A DNA stretch of 60,000 nucleotides from Adiantum capillus-veneris (GCA_014529385.2 CM043971.1:95397840-95457839); one strand, 5' to 3'; numbered from the stretch's first letter, positions 22,101 to 35,500 are shown. Numbers and translations: made by a program. The notes: generated from the sequence alone by a model not told the origin.

Positions 22101-25100
22101 TTCTTGCTTCGCTTTTTGCCTTTTCTGTCTTCTTCGCTCGAATCTGTCTGAAGAGCTAGAAGAACTGTCAGAAGAGGAAGAAGAAGAAGAAGAATTGGGT
22201 ACTCCTTCAAATCGAACACGCTTCTTCTGTTTCTTTGCCTTATCAAATGTCGATTGACGACCCAAATATCCCGGGAAGTCAGTGCCTTTCTTCTGCTTTT
22301 TGCCGTGCTTTTTAGCTTTGTTCTGCGCGTCAAAAAGTTGAGCAATCCGTGCATCAACCACCTTTTCTAATTCCTTCTCTGTATATTTCTTGTGAGCAAA
22401 AGGTTTCTTGAGAGCGGGTTTTCGGGGTGGTTCTGTGGTTTTCTGCCACTGCATGTGCACCTCTTGGAAAGAAGTCTCGCTTATATATTTTGCAAACTTT
22501 GGATCCTTCCCAAAATTGAGCATCATCTTTGTTGCATCGCCGATCAACTGACGAAGCTCCATCTCTCGACGCTCCACTTGAGTAGGCTGAGGCGGGCCAT
22601 ACTCTCTGCCTGAATCTTCATTGTGATCCCTGTCCGCATCTTCGGATGCAGAGGGAGTTGACTGATCCTTGCGTGAAGCCATAAGTGCCGCGGAAAAAAA
22701 TTTTGGGATCGGATTTTCCGTAGAAGAGAAATTGGCCTTGCTCTGATACCATTGTAATAGAGTTGGACACTCCCAAGTCAAGAATTAATCACAACACCAC
22801 CAAATAACCACTTCAAAATAGTTCACAGTTCACAATAGATTTGCACTGGCCCGGCGGAGTTCCGTGCCTAGAGATATTGGCCCCAAAGACTGGCAACCCT
22901 TTCGGTATTTCTTTATGTATTAATCAATGTTCAAAGTACAAGAGAGCGGTTAGGGTTTCACTCTCAGACTCTGCGTCCAGATGCCCTCCAGAGTGTCTGT
23001 CCAAACTACTTATTTAAAGTTTACAAGGGTTGCCAAAAAAAGAGCTTCAAAATCAAAAGCCTAAAATAAAAGCAAAGGCTCTTTTCCCTCTCAAACTCAC
23101 TTGAGATAAAATAAAGCAAAGAATTCTCTTTCTCCTCAAATTGCGTTGAGAAAAAGCATTAGCTGTCGCAACCCTAAATCAACACCGCAAATTACGGGAT
23201 TCTGCCACGTCATGAGGCTGGTGCTTTTTCATTGCTGCCCTTTTAGGGTTAGGGTTTTTGCCGTTTTTAGGGTTTTTGGCAGAGTTTAGGGTTTGCAGGT
23301 TTTAGGGTTAGGGTTTGCAGAATTAGGGTTTTCAGTAGTAGTCATGGTTTCGGCTCCCGGGCAGACACGTCATCACTTTGTGACAGAATCACGCGAAGGA
23401 GGTAACTCCCTTGTTGGTAAGCCTTAAGAGAAACAATCAGCCTGAGCTTGCAGAAAATCTTGTTGTTCTTTTTATAGGTCAGACATATTGACCTTTGATC
23501 ATCATTCAATTCTTTCAAGAAGATCGAGTAAACAAAAAGATTGGATTTCATTACTTTAGAAACAACTGAAGCCGGTACAAGTTGTCACGTGACACATCCC
23601 AACCCTGTGTTCGTGGACAAGCTACACTATAGCAGGGTTCACGTCAGTCTAGATTAGCAGTGATCTAGTGATCTGACACTTTTGTGAGTCTATTCGTAGA
23701 CCATGCATGCCCAGTCACTGAGTATAGATGCATATCCTCCGGTTGCACACAACATGATCATTGGAATTCCCATCAGAATCCATTAGCATCAGTTAGGGGA
23801 ATTTTCCAATGCATTTATATTATTTTCCTATTTATTGGGATTTTCACTTATTATTTTTAAGTGACTTTCCAACAAAAGTAGGTAGGGCAATTTTGCTAAG
23901 TTAATATATAAGCAAACCCAAGTTACATACCTCCCACTTCCTTGGCGTTTTCACAGAGCATCAGCATCGCCTGAAGTCTTCCCCCTTCTGGCGTTAGTCT
24001 CTTGCAGATCAGCCCCGCCTCGGTGTTTTTTCCGCGACAAAACCACACCAACATTAGCGTTTTCCCACAGTTCAGCCTGGTAGCGTTTTTGCCTTTCCTC
24101 AGCCATACTAGATCCCATGGCGATTTCAGCCTTTGCTTGATTGCCATCACACCCCAAGTCATCTAGCGGTTGCAGATTCATCCCGTTTGCAGCAGCAGTA
24201 CCCATAGCCTTAGCGTTTTTTGAACCAGCGTTTTCAGCCAGAAAACGCAGCAGCACCTCTGCCATTCCAGCGTTTTTGGATCAGCAATTCAGCATTGGAA
24301 AACGCAGGATCATCAGCAGATGAAGCACAACAAGCACAACAGATCAACCCCAGATTGGTTGCAAAAGTTCCCCTATCTTCAGCCCAAGAAAACACAGCCA
24401 AAACAGTCATTTTCAACCACCGAAACAATCCCCGAATTCAGCGATTAGAAGCCTACAGATTTCAGCCATCGAGTCGTCGTCGTCATCACCGTCGTTGTCA
24501 TCGGCATAGTCCAACTTGCATCAGTCCATTGCATACTCATTGTACACCTTGTGCAATCAAAGTAGACCACTCTCGCCGACGAGAGTGGGGCCTTCGGAGG
24601 AGGGTTTTACAACCTCTCGGTGTCGTATCTCTTCTCTCTCCTTCTCTCAGTCTCATTCACTTGCATGCACAATATCCACTCACTTTGTTCGTGATCATGG
24701 CACTCTCCATGGGACGGAAAGCTCTCTCTTTCTCTAAGAACTAAAAGGAACCTTGAGCAATAAAGATCACTAATCTTGAGAAAATACAACATTCATTCCA
24801 CTGCACCTAACATTGGTATCAGAGCTTTGGAAGTGTTCTGCATTACTCAAGGAAAGAACCACAAGAATTTTTTTGCTTCTTGTGATCGCACGAACCCAAG
24901 TTTACTTGGGCGTGGCGATTCCTAATCGTGTTTTGTTGAAGAGTGACAGGAATCCCAAGAAAGAAGGGCTTGTCCAGCCTCCCCTTGTGTCTCTTTTCAC
25001 TCATTGAGAGCGGACCGTGCACTTAGCGGCCGGCCAATCGACGTGAGGTGGGAAAAAGCAACCTTGGTGTGAGCGCAAGGCCGCCAAGGGGTGCGCCTGC

Positions 25101-28100
25101 AGAAAAGGGTAGAACTCGAGTGAAGAGAAGATCCTTCTCCAACGCGATTTGCAAGCGAAAGAAACGCTCAAGAACCTCAAGATCTTCAAGAACTCAAGAA
25201 CCTAAAGACCCTCAAGAACCAAGTTCCTCGTGAACTTAAGAACCAAAGATCCTAGTGCATGGTCGTCACCCGAAGCGGCATGGATACTTCGCATTCAGGT
25301 GACGAGCATGAGAGAGGCGACGAAGGATTCTCCCCACCAGGAGATTTTTCCAACCCTCCCCCTTTGCCATCTACGCCACGAGTTGTCCTCACTCCTATGG
25401 AGATGATGGTCAAGTCGATGTAGGACATGATGGCAGAACAACAAGAAATGAATCGAGTTGCATTGGCACAACTTGCAAGCAAAACAGAAGAACAAGCAGC
25501 AAAGGACCGTGCACAAGAAGCCAAGGATCGCGAGCGCGACGAAAGAAACGCAAGATTGGCCGCACAAAAAGAAGAAAATCGACTTGCTCAGGAACGTGAG
25601 CGTCTTGCTCAGGACCGTGAGTGCATTGCTCTTGCGGCAAAACAAGAAGAAAATCTACTTGCTCTCGAACGCGAGCGCGATGAACGAAATGCACGAAAAG
25701 CAAAAAAGGACGCCAAGCGTGAAGCTCAAAGGGAGCTTTGCAATCAAGAATTTATTGCCCAAATCCTAGTCTCGAAGACCGAACCACCCAAAGATCGTGG
25801 AAGTTCGTCAAGTGGCGTAAGCCACGACGCGGATTCTAACCATCCAGTCACTGAAAAATTGACTTTCAGTAAGTATGACGGTAAGATGGATGCTACAATT
25901 ATTCATTCTTGGTTGCATCAATTTAATGCTTATTTTGCGACAACTAAGAAGACAGGAAATAGCAAAGTTTTGACGGTAGCTATGTATCTTGTCGGTGATG
26001 CCATCAATTGGTACCACGCATGGCAAGAGGCACAGCTAGCCGTGCACCTAGAGGCAACCGACGATTTCATGCCCCCCTCTTTTAGTTGGGTTGATTCCAA
26101 GACAAGCTCAAGGCGCGGTTTATACCACCTAAGTACCTTGCACGATTTAAGGACGATTGGCGCGCTCTCAAGCAAAATGGTATGCCGGTTATGTCTTTTT
26201 CTAATCGTGTTTTGCAGCTAGGTACCCAATTACGCATGTTGGATGATGAACGCAAAGAGGCTTTTCTCTTTGGATTGGACGAGTATATCAAGTACGATGT
26301 CGAGGTATTCGATCCAATTGATCTCAACAAGGCGGTAGCGATTGCTCTCGCATAGGAGATGAAGCACAACAAGGGAAAGCCTAAGGAGAACAAGACTTCC
26401 ACAAGTACCTCGCAGACTCCTCAGAACGGTAAGAATGGTAAGAATGATAACTCTTCTAACCAATCTACCAACAGTATCTCATCAAAGAATTCTTCCAATG
26501 AATCTAAGGGTAAAGCTAACACAATTGCTAAACCTAAGCTTACTCCAGATGAAAAGGTAGCACAAGGAATCGTAGGAGGATACATCACTTCGGAAGAACA
26601 AAGCACTTATTCTAAGGAAGGTCTTTGTTTTCATTGTCACATTAAGGGTCACATAAAAAGAACATGTCCTAAGCTTGAATCGAATGAATCTAAAGAACCC
26701 ACAACACCCACTACATTTGTCAATGCAATGAATGATAACACGATTGTGTCCAAAGTTTCTCAGGACCCTCCCATTGATGATTCTCTCATTAAATGTTATG
26801 GTCGTACGTCGGGGCATCGTTTTGTCATATTGTTTAATCTAGGTAGTATGCATGATGTGATCAGTTCCTCTCTTGTTGAGAGAGCCCGCCTCGAAGTTAG
26901 TCCGAGATCTTCTATCGAGGTCTCTGGCTTTCGTCCTGGTATGGACGCTCTCATCACAGAGGAATGCCTTGATGTGTTGTTTGCAATCCAACAGACTGCC
27001 TTCACTAGAAGATTTGTTGTTTCTCTTCTCTCAGGATGTGATATGATTTGAGGCATTAAGTGGTTTCGTGAGACTGATGCTGTCATAAAATTTGCGGCTA
27101 ACACTATAACTCTCAATGCCGACAGTGATTCTCCTACTGTCTTTCATGGAGTGGACACTGTTCCTTCTCCATCTCCCATTGCTAATATGCAGGACAAGAT
27201 TGAAAGGATTCCGGATAAGGAGATTCTCTCAATCTCTTTTTCTCCAAAACATGATACACAAGATTTGCATGATTATGAGAAGCATGATGATTTGATTGAC
27301 CTTGATTTGCACGATGATTTGGATGACAATGACAAGCATGATGATTTGAATGATATTGCTAAGCATGATGATTTGGATACCAAAGACAAGCATGATGATT
27401 TGCATGATCAAGATGTGATTTCTCACGAGCATGATGATTTGCATGATCAAGATGTGATTGCTCACAAGCATGACAGCGGGAAATCTCCGTAGGCCATTCA
27501 AGATGACCAATCCATGTGCAGTCCCCATGTCTATCAAGTGTCGTCCATACTCAGTGTGTTCTGAATCCTGTGATAGTCTGGATAGGCCCGTCTCTGCAAC
27601 ATCCAACTCTCTCAGCATCTCCTCTGAAGTATCGTAAAATACTGTCTGATGATGTGCAATCCTAGCATTGAAATCCCCTAGAATGATGATGTCACCATCT
27701 CTAGAGAGCTCCCATATGTCATCATCCAAAATAGAGAAAGGGGATTGTCTTCTGGGTGGTGCATACATTGACGTGCTTGGGGGAAAGTAGCAAATAGCAA
27801 TGTAAAGATGTATGTCTGTCTCTGCTCTCAATCTCACCCACATGTAGCTAGCTTGCTCATCTCTGTGGGCTATATGTATCAATGGCTGCAACTCCTCCTT
27901 GAATAACACTGCCACTCCTCCTGATCCCCGCCCTCTGGCTTTGATCGTGTTTCTTGTCTATAGGCAGTCTCCCATCTATATCCACTAATGTGAGGCATAG
28001 ATTGCCTAGGGGCCGGATGTGTCTCAGATGTAGAAGACGATGTCTATTCCCGTGAAACTATCCTCAAAGGCACCCACATCAAGTCGCATAGATCCATTAC

Positions 28101-30669
28101 AATTCCAAGTGGCAACTTTGAGTGTGGTCCCATGGGTCTCGCACCGTCATGTGGAGCGCCGCTCTACAATCACAACCCGGCGATCTCTGTAGAAGGCTTT
28201 CTTTCCCTTCTCCCTTGCCGCTTGAATCTCTGGCATTACCTCTTACATATGTGCAAGCTGTGCGAGAGTGAGGTCATCTCCAAGGAATATGCCCGTTATC
28301 TTTAGTGTAGGACGCTTCTTCAAGAAGTCCTTCTTTGCCTCCATGGATGGGAAACGGATGATTAAAGCTCTCCCTTTTGAAGTCTCCCCATTGCCTTGTG
28401 TCTTCTTTCCTACCCTCCATGCCTTTGTATGAGTAGCCTCACTACCCATCATGAGAGAGAGAGATATATGATATGATATGGTATATTAACGTCTTCAAAA
28501 GGCCAAAATGACCTATGAGACCAGCTGATACAAAGTGGTGAAACTAGTACAATGTCTGAATACAAAAGTACAAAGGTACAGAATGCAAAAAATAAAAATG
28601 AGAAGTGAGTAGTGACTGTGAAAATGAAGTGTAGAGTAAGTTCTCAATGACACTCCGGATGTCGTGCTAGGATGTCCTTGATCCTCTGCTGAAGTCTCCG
28701 TCGATAGAGTGTGCTCTTGTGTCTCGGTCGTGGTCGCCTCGATCTCCCAAGCTCAATCGCCCTGTCAATGAGGGTGCCTCTGGTATGTACGCGGGCTCTG
28801 GTATGCACGCGGGCACAACTCTGTGCTGGTGGTTGCTCTCCTGGCTTTCCCGATCCAAAGAAATCTGTGATCGGTCTCTGTGACTGTCGTGTCCCATGTT
28901 TCCTCAACCGACTATCCCTATGCCGCTGTAGCTCAAGTAGATATAAGCCAAGGCATCTCTGATCCTCGTACTTCATGACCCTGTCTAGGGGTTCAAAGCC
29001 CTCCCTGAATAAGCAATGGAAGCGCCCTCGTATCTCATAATACACAGTGCAGTGGCATATGTAACGTAACTCTGTCTCTGGCTCTGTATTGCATAATTTA
29101 CATATCCTGCTCTCTGGTGGTATCCCTCCGAATCTGCCCGTCTCAATCTCCAAATGGTGTGAGGATGTGCGAATCTGACCTATAGCGCATCGCAAACTAT
29201 GAGACAGATGAGTGTCCATGTAGCTCGGACGAATCACAAACCCATCTCCCGAGAGTTGGAGAAGATGGTCCTTGTAGAAAGCCATCTTCGTGCCCAACTC
29301 CTGCACAGGCTCTACCCATGTCCTCCTGGTGTCCAACTGTATAAGATCCTGACGAATAAGTCTAGTGATCTCCATCCGTGTGACTGTTAGTGAAGGTGCA
29401 TCCAGGGAATACTGAAAAGGAGGCAGTCTATCTAGACTGAAACCATGCCTCTGAAACCAAGAGGTCATCTGCGCATACCAACATGATGTGTCTCCCTGTG
29501 TCGCTAACTGTCTAGAAGACTCCAGAGCCAATCTAGCGTATCTGCCTCCACGTGTATCCCATAGGCTGTGCAAGAAGGACACTGATCTGGTAATAGCCTC
29601 AATCTCTATAGGAGGGGCTGCTAGCTCCTCTCGAATAATCGCATGTGGTACGGAGGACTTGGCTCTAATCATACGAGAGATCATAGATACCAAGGGCCTC
29701 TCCATGCTTCTCCACCTGTCATGATCCACAGATGGTCCCCACACCTGTACCCCATAAAGCATAGCTGAAGTAACCAAAGTATCAAAGAGCCATAGCGTTG
29801 TTCGTGGTTCCTGAAACTGAACCTGCGAACACATCCTCTCTAGCCCTCCCAGTGCTGCATATGCTCTAGACAGTCTAGTCTCTGCTGCTCTCCTCAGAGC
29901 AAACCTCGGTCCCGAGAATACCACCCCAAGATATGTATATGCATCTGTGTATTCCACAGTGTCCTGACCATATACGAGTGTAGGTGCCGATCTCCTGACC
30001 TACTGCGGAGTAGTGTTAAACACCATAACCTTGGTTTTACCAAGGTTCACAGACAATCTACTATCCTCCGCAAAGCTGTGTAATGCATCCAACTGTCTCT
30101 GCATACCCTCTTGTGACTCTGATATCAACACAATATCATCAGCATATAGTAACAAAGGGATCCATGTCCCTGCTAGCTGAGCACCTCTGTCGCCTTCTCT
30201 GTCAATGTAGTCAGAAACCTCATCTACATACATACCAAATAGTGTAGGGGACAGAGGACAACCCTGCTTCACACCAATAGTGGACTGCACAATGTCAGAA
30301 ATCCCCTCAGGAGTGCGTATGTGGCCAATCACTGAGCCGTATAAAGCCATGATCCCCCAAATGATCTCTGTGGGCACTCTCAACTCCTGTAACCTGTGCA
30401 TCAATCTGGCTCTCGGTACTGTGTCGAATGCTTTGCGGAAATCCACAAAGCAACAATACATCCGTCTCCCATGTGCCCTACCTTCCTCAATAATGGCTCT
30501 GAGTGTAAGAATATGGTCCAAGGTGGAGAAACCCCTCCTGGATCCAGCCTGTCCTGCTGCTCGTATGCCCTCATTTTCTGCCCATTTACTCAGTTTCTGC
30601 TCCAGGATGGACGCATACAACCGTGCTAATGTGTGCCTTACCATAATAGTACGGTAATTCCCTGGTACC

Positions 30670-30720
<51 letters not shown>

Positions 30721-32549
30721 ATGCTTTGTTCTTCAGTTGAAAGGAGAGAATTCAAAGGCTGAATTTAGTCATGTAGATGTATCGGAAATTTGCAAGGCTT
30801 AATTTACTCATGCTACCTTCGGACATCTCAGGGCTTTAAAGTCACAAAACAAGGGACAGCACGTTATCCACTAAGGTGGCGTACGGCCTCTCCTCAAGTA
30901 AAAGGAGGTGCTATTGCAGCTGGTGGTTGGGATGTTCATTCAACTATGTCTGTGGAGGTATGTATCTTTGCAGTTAAAAAGAGTCATTATATGAGATGAT
31001 GTTACTTCCAATACCAATGGTACATTAGTATAGAGGAATATTTTGTGTGTCATGCTGGCATTATCCGCAAAACACATCCTCACACTTGGGATACCAAGAA
31101 AAAAAAGTACTTGATTATCACTACTACTGCAAAGTGCATGTTGATCATTGCCTATGATTAGTGAGAGTAACTTTGTTATGACAGTTTCTTTGGAGCAATT
31201 TCATTTCTTGCAGATTCTTTAGGCTGGTGCATAATAGAAGACTTTGATGTTCTGACGAGGCAAGAGTGATTTTGTAGGGCAAACCGCTTGCAGAAAGTTC
31301 TCCCTTTGGAAACACTGAGATTGCTGATGTGCATTTCTGTATTGATGTGAGTATAAGCTTACATTTTGCTCTTTGCTTTCCAACTGTGCAGTGACTTGTT
31401 GTTAATTATGAGTATATGCAGTTTAATGTGGCATTTCTCTGCGTGCTCTAGCATCAATCCTTCACTTCACCAAAAACATTGCATAATTTTATTGTTTCCT
31501 AATGTTATTGGGCATTCATGATAGTGAATAAGGTAAGTCATGTACTGTGGATGGTCCTGCTATCTGTGGTCTGAAAACTTTCAGTAGTGTTCACCCTTTC
31601 AGCATTCAAGATGGGGGATAAGGGTGAGTTATTTACTGAATGGTCTTGCTATCTCTGGTCTGACCCTTTGGTATCTACAAGAGACAGGCCAAGTGCCATC
31701 ACATATGCGATTGCCTCTTGACACAGCAGCTTTGGGGCAAAGTCTGCAATTGATGGTTTTGTTGACAACTTGGTTTATGTGAGAGCCTGTTGATAGCTGG
31801 ACTCTCTCCAGCAGAGATGGCAAGGGATAAGTGCATAGGGATGATTTAGACATGAAAGAACCATTTTGAAGTGGACAGATGCATGGGACCGTAAGATTGG
31901 TTAGTTTAGTCCTTTGTGACAAGTGCTTTGGGTATTGAATGGGTCTTGAACTGTGGAACTCTTTTTTTTATAGCATGAGCAAGATCCTTCTTTTGAAGCT
32001 GCCCATAATGCTACAACTCCCCTATCAAGAGGGTACATGGTACAAGAACAAAAGAGGGGGGAGACTCCCAAGCTGCACAATAGATATATATAACGACTAG
32101 ATTACAAATGGGAGGAGTTAAGAGCCACACAGGTGACCAATAGTGCCAGTGAATGCCTTGGACATCGTGAAGAAAGGTCCTGGCTGCAACAGCTCTATGA
32201 AAGCTTGACGCTATCTCTCTCTGCATTTTCAAGAGCTGCCTTCAATCCTGTTGTACCGGCCTCGGTGTGTGTCTATGAGCTCCAACCAAAAAGCACGCAC
32301 TATCACTACTGGAGGCCTGGGTTTGCCCTTGAACACTCTAAAGCAATGAGCCACCAAACAAACTGCTGGACAAAGCTACTACTGATCAGCTCCCATCTGA
32401 GGTCTCTCTCCTGTATCCAAGCTGCTGCTGTGAAATCAGGCATTGGGCACTGCTGAGGTCGACCAGCCACGTGCTTAATGCCATGGCTGTCATGCTCTTT
32501 CTCATATCCCGGGGCTGGCCCCGAACTTGCTGGCGCATGCCACTGCGCG

Positions 32550-32588
<39 letters not shown>

Positions 32589-35500
32589 ACCCAACCCAGG
32601 TGAAAGTCATCTCTGGCAAGCAAGACGAGCCAAATCTGTTGGGCCTGATGGCAACCCCAAAGGCAGTGCCGCTGATCCTCTTGAGGATATCCGTATGCAG
32701 GTCAAGCCGAGGAGTGTCCGCCATGTGCAAGCCACACCCCCACTGCAGTCCCCTGTGTGCGACCAGCCATTGTAGAACGATAATTCTTGTAGCCTGACGT
32801 CCATCCCAAACCTGAGTTCATAAATTTTTCAGGAAATTGTATGTGATCCCCTGCTTGTGCCAATGCTCAAGTGCTGCTGGGGTAGTTTGCTGCTTGGACA
32901 TCAAGATATGCCTCTCAAGCAGAGCAGTGTACTAGAAAAATGGGGCCCCATGGTGGGTTAGAGAGGCAAAAAGATATTGCTTAGCTAATGGCTGAGCTCC
33001 AAAAGCCGATAAACGGCAATCCTCATAGACTACCTTCATTGGGTCTATTGGTTCAAGCAACCATTGACATCCATTGAGGCAAGCACTCCAATCCTTTGAA
33101 AAGTGGACTCCAAGAACAGAGCCGTCTTGCACTAAATGTGGCACACCTGGCCCTCTGCCTGCACCTTGAAGAAAAAGCTCTCCCCCTCTAGCCTGCACAT
33201 TTGTTAGCCTGCACATCTTCAAGCATGCTGCAAAAGTGCATCCATTGTCCATAACTTTGAGCTGGTCCCGTTGTCATGGCCCTCCAGGCTACACGTGGCT
33301 GAGTACCTAGCATATATCTATGCCCTCTACAAAGCAGGGAGCTCGTGATCAAAGGCTTCCGAAGCCGCTCCTCCAAGCAAGTAGGTCTACTTTGACTCAG
33401 GCATGTGTGCAACATATCTTGGGCCCTGAGTAGACTCAAGGTGAATCTATCCACCTAGTGATGACTCAAATCAGCACCTCTGTGAATATCCAGTGAGTCT
33501 TTGGGCTCCACGGGCCACTTGTTAAGGGAACTCAAGCTTGAACCTTGGCAAGAGGAAGCTCCTTCCATAGCTCAGTGCTTGGAAGGCGCCCACGGTTAAT
33601 GAGCTTCCCTAGTTCCACAGCTAAGTGCTTGGAAGGCGCCCACGATTAATGAGCTTCCCTAGTAGGGGCCTACTCTTGTGAGGTTGGGCCAATGAGTCCA
33701 AACCCACCCTTAGCATGGGTAGTGTGATGATTGACCAGACAATGCCACAGGTTGGTGATGTGGCAAGCAGAAACTGTACTCGCAGAAAGATTTTGACAAA
33801 ACTCTTGAAAAGAAGACAAACCAGTTCATGAAAATCTTAAAGCACTCTCGGAAGAAGAATTTAGCGGATTTCCCCAGTTAATTGGGTCGGAAATTGACTT
33901 TTGAGGTGGTGAACAGATCGATGTTCGTTTCGAGGATGAACCAAATTTTTCTTCGTCTTTAGAGAGTTCTGCCTGTTCCTCTTCCTCTCGTTCTAGAGAG
34001 GATGAGAAAAAGCTGAATATGTCACAAAGTGATGACGTGGCGGACAGCAGAAACCCTAAAAATCCTGCAAACCCTAATTTTTGCCAGAAACCCTAAATTC
34101 CGGAAATCGCGGAGGCGGATTATTATTATTATTATTTTTTTTTTTGGGAAAATGATGAGCGACGCGAATTTTGCTTTTGCTTTTTTTTTATAAAAAAAAG
34201 AGAAAAGACTCTCTAAGAGAGAGAGAACTGATGCTTTTGATTTTAACAGCTTTTGGGGCTCTGCTTTTGGGCATCCCTTGTAACCTTTAAATTAGTGGTG
34301 AGGGCCTCACTTCTCAGAGCATCTGGACGCAAAGTCTGAGAGTGAAACCCTAACCGCTCTCTTGTACTTCTGTAACAGACTTGGACACTCCAAGTCAAGA
34401 ATCAACCGCGACAGCACCAAATAACCACTTCAAAACAATTTACAGATCACAATAGATTTGCACTGGCCCGGCGGAGTTCCGTGCCTAGAGATATTGGCCC
34501 CAAAGATTGGCGCCCCTTTCGGTATTTCATTGTAACAAACTTGGACACTCCAAGTCAAGAATCAACTGCGACAGCACCAAATAACCACTTCAAAACAATT
34601 CACAGATCACAATAGATTTGCACTGGCCCGACGGAGTTCCGTGCCTAGAGATATTGGCCCCAAAGACTGACGCCCCTTTCGGTATTTCTTTTTGTATTAA
34701 TCAATCATCAAAGTACAAGAGAGCGGTTAGGGTTTCACTCTCAGACTCTGCGTCCAGATGCTCTGAGAAGTGAGGCCCTCACCGCTAATTTAAAGGTTAC
34801 AAGGGATGCCCAAAAGCAGAGCCCCAAAAGCTTTTAAAATCAAAAGCATCAGTTCTCTCTCTCTCTTAGAGAGTCTTTTCTCTTTTTTTTTATAAAAAAA
34901 AAGCAAAAGCAAAATTCGCTATTTTTTCATTATTTAGAGTTCAATTTCGAACATATTCGATCAAACCTGGCATTTTTAGCGTTTTTTATCATAGACCAGC
35001 ATAATAATGAGCTGTAATGACAAAATCCGGAGCATTGGGATGCTTCTAGAGAAAATATATGCTTAGGGGTGAGTATAATAATTTTGGCTAATTTTTGCCA
35101 GTTAATAAGTATTTTTAATTTATTTTGTTTGATTTTCGTTAATAAAACATTAAAAATTTAAAAATATCGCTCACAAGTGTCGGAATCAAGTTCTGGAAGC
35201 AAACGTCGAATTATCATGATAAGGTTATCAAGCATGAAAGATATGAAGCTAAGCACATGTACAAAATCGACAGTCACAATTAGAAATTTGAAGCGGATGA
35301 ATATTCGCGAGATTTGGATACGGCTTTTGCCAAGGTTCGCGAGACTTTGCAGGAGTCTCAAGAACGACAGAAAAAGGCAGCGGATCGCCATCGTCGCGAC
35401 TGGAAACTGAAGGAGGATGATTGGGTGCTCTTACTTTTGAGAAGGCACGCCTAAGAAAGAAAAAGGGAAAGGAGAGGCTGTTTCCAAAGCTTAGTATGCG

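Larger units (their letters stand above)
16732..23385 (-). mobile_element. Full-length Ty3 chromovirus (chromodomain-bearing), decayed coding capacity
   Basis: Minus-strand element with 5' LTR 22753-23385 and 3' LTR 16732-17433, both reading TGTCACAAAGTGATGACGTG at the start and ending GTTACA or ATTACA. Perfect target duplication GAATC (16727-16731 and 23386-23390). Primer binding site for initiator-Met tRNA adjacent to the 5' LTR and polypurine tract (AAGAGGGGAGTA) adjacent to the 3' LTR. Domain order gag, zinc knuckle, protease, RT, RNase H, integrase, chromodomain identifies a chromovirus. Several frameshifts and stops split the polyprotein, so it is not autonomous now. It inserted into an older related element within SurE intron 6, antisense to SurE. 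Confidence 0.95.
23583..27489 (+). mobile_element. Plus-strand Ty3 element with 1.23 kb LTR, 3' truncated
   Basis: 5' LTR 23583-24812 (TGTCACGTGACACATCC ... CTGCACCTAACA), initiator-Met primer site 24814-24825, gag from 25259, zinc knuckle and protease remnants, then an HDDL-repeat segment. It is cut at 27489 where LINE sequence begins, so RT, integrase and 3' LTR are missing. A solo LTR of the same family sits inverted at 37080-38388. Confidence 0.88.

Noticed and set aside
22069-22257. Plus-strand open frame rich in Glu ([12 protein letters not shown])
   Set aside because: Antisense shadow of the Ser/Lys-rich gag of the minus-strand chromovirus.
24814-24825. tRNA gene fragment (TGGTATCAGAGC)
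   Set aside because: It is the retrotransposon primer binding site next to an LTR; no cloverleaf is present. The same applies to 22740-22751 and 48335-48346.
25252-25703. Minus-strand open frames opposite the Ty3 gag
   Set aside because: Shadows of the charged coiled-coil coding strand.
27253-27489. CRISPR-like regular repeats (AAGCATGATGATTTG units)
   Set aside because: Units are contiguous, imperfect and in frame with the gag-protease reading frame; no spacers, and the genome is eukaryotic.
33563-33662. tRNA-like D-arm text TAGCTCAGTGCTTGGA
   Set aside because: Only a 50-bp tandem duplication; no B box and no fold.
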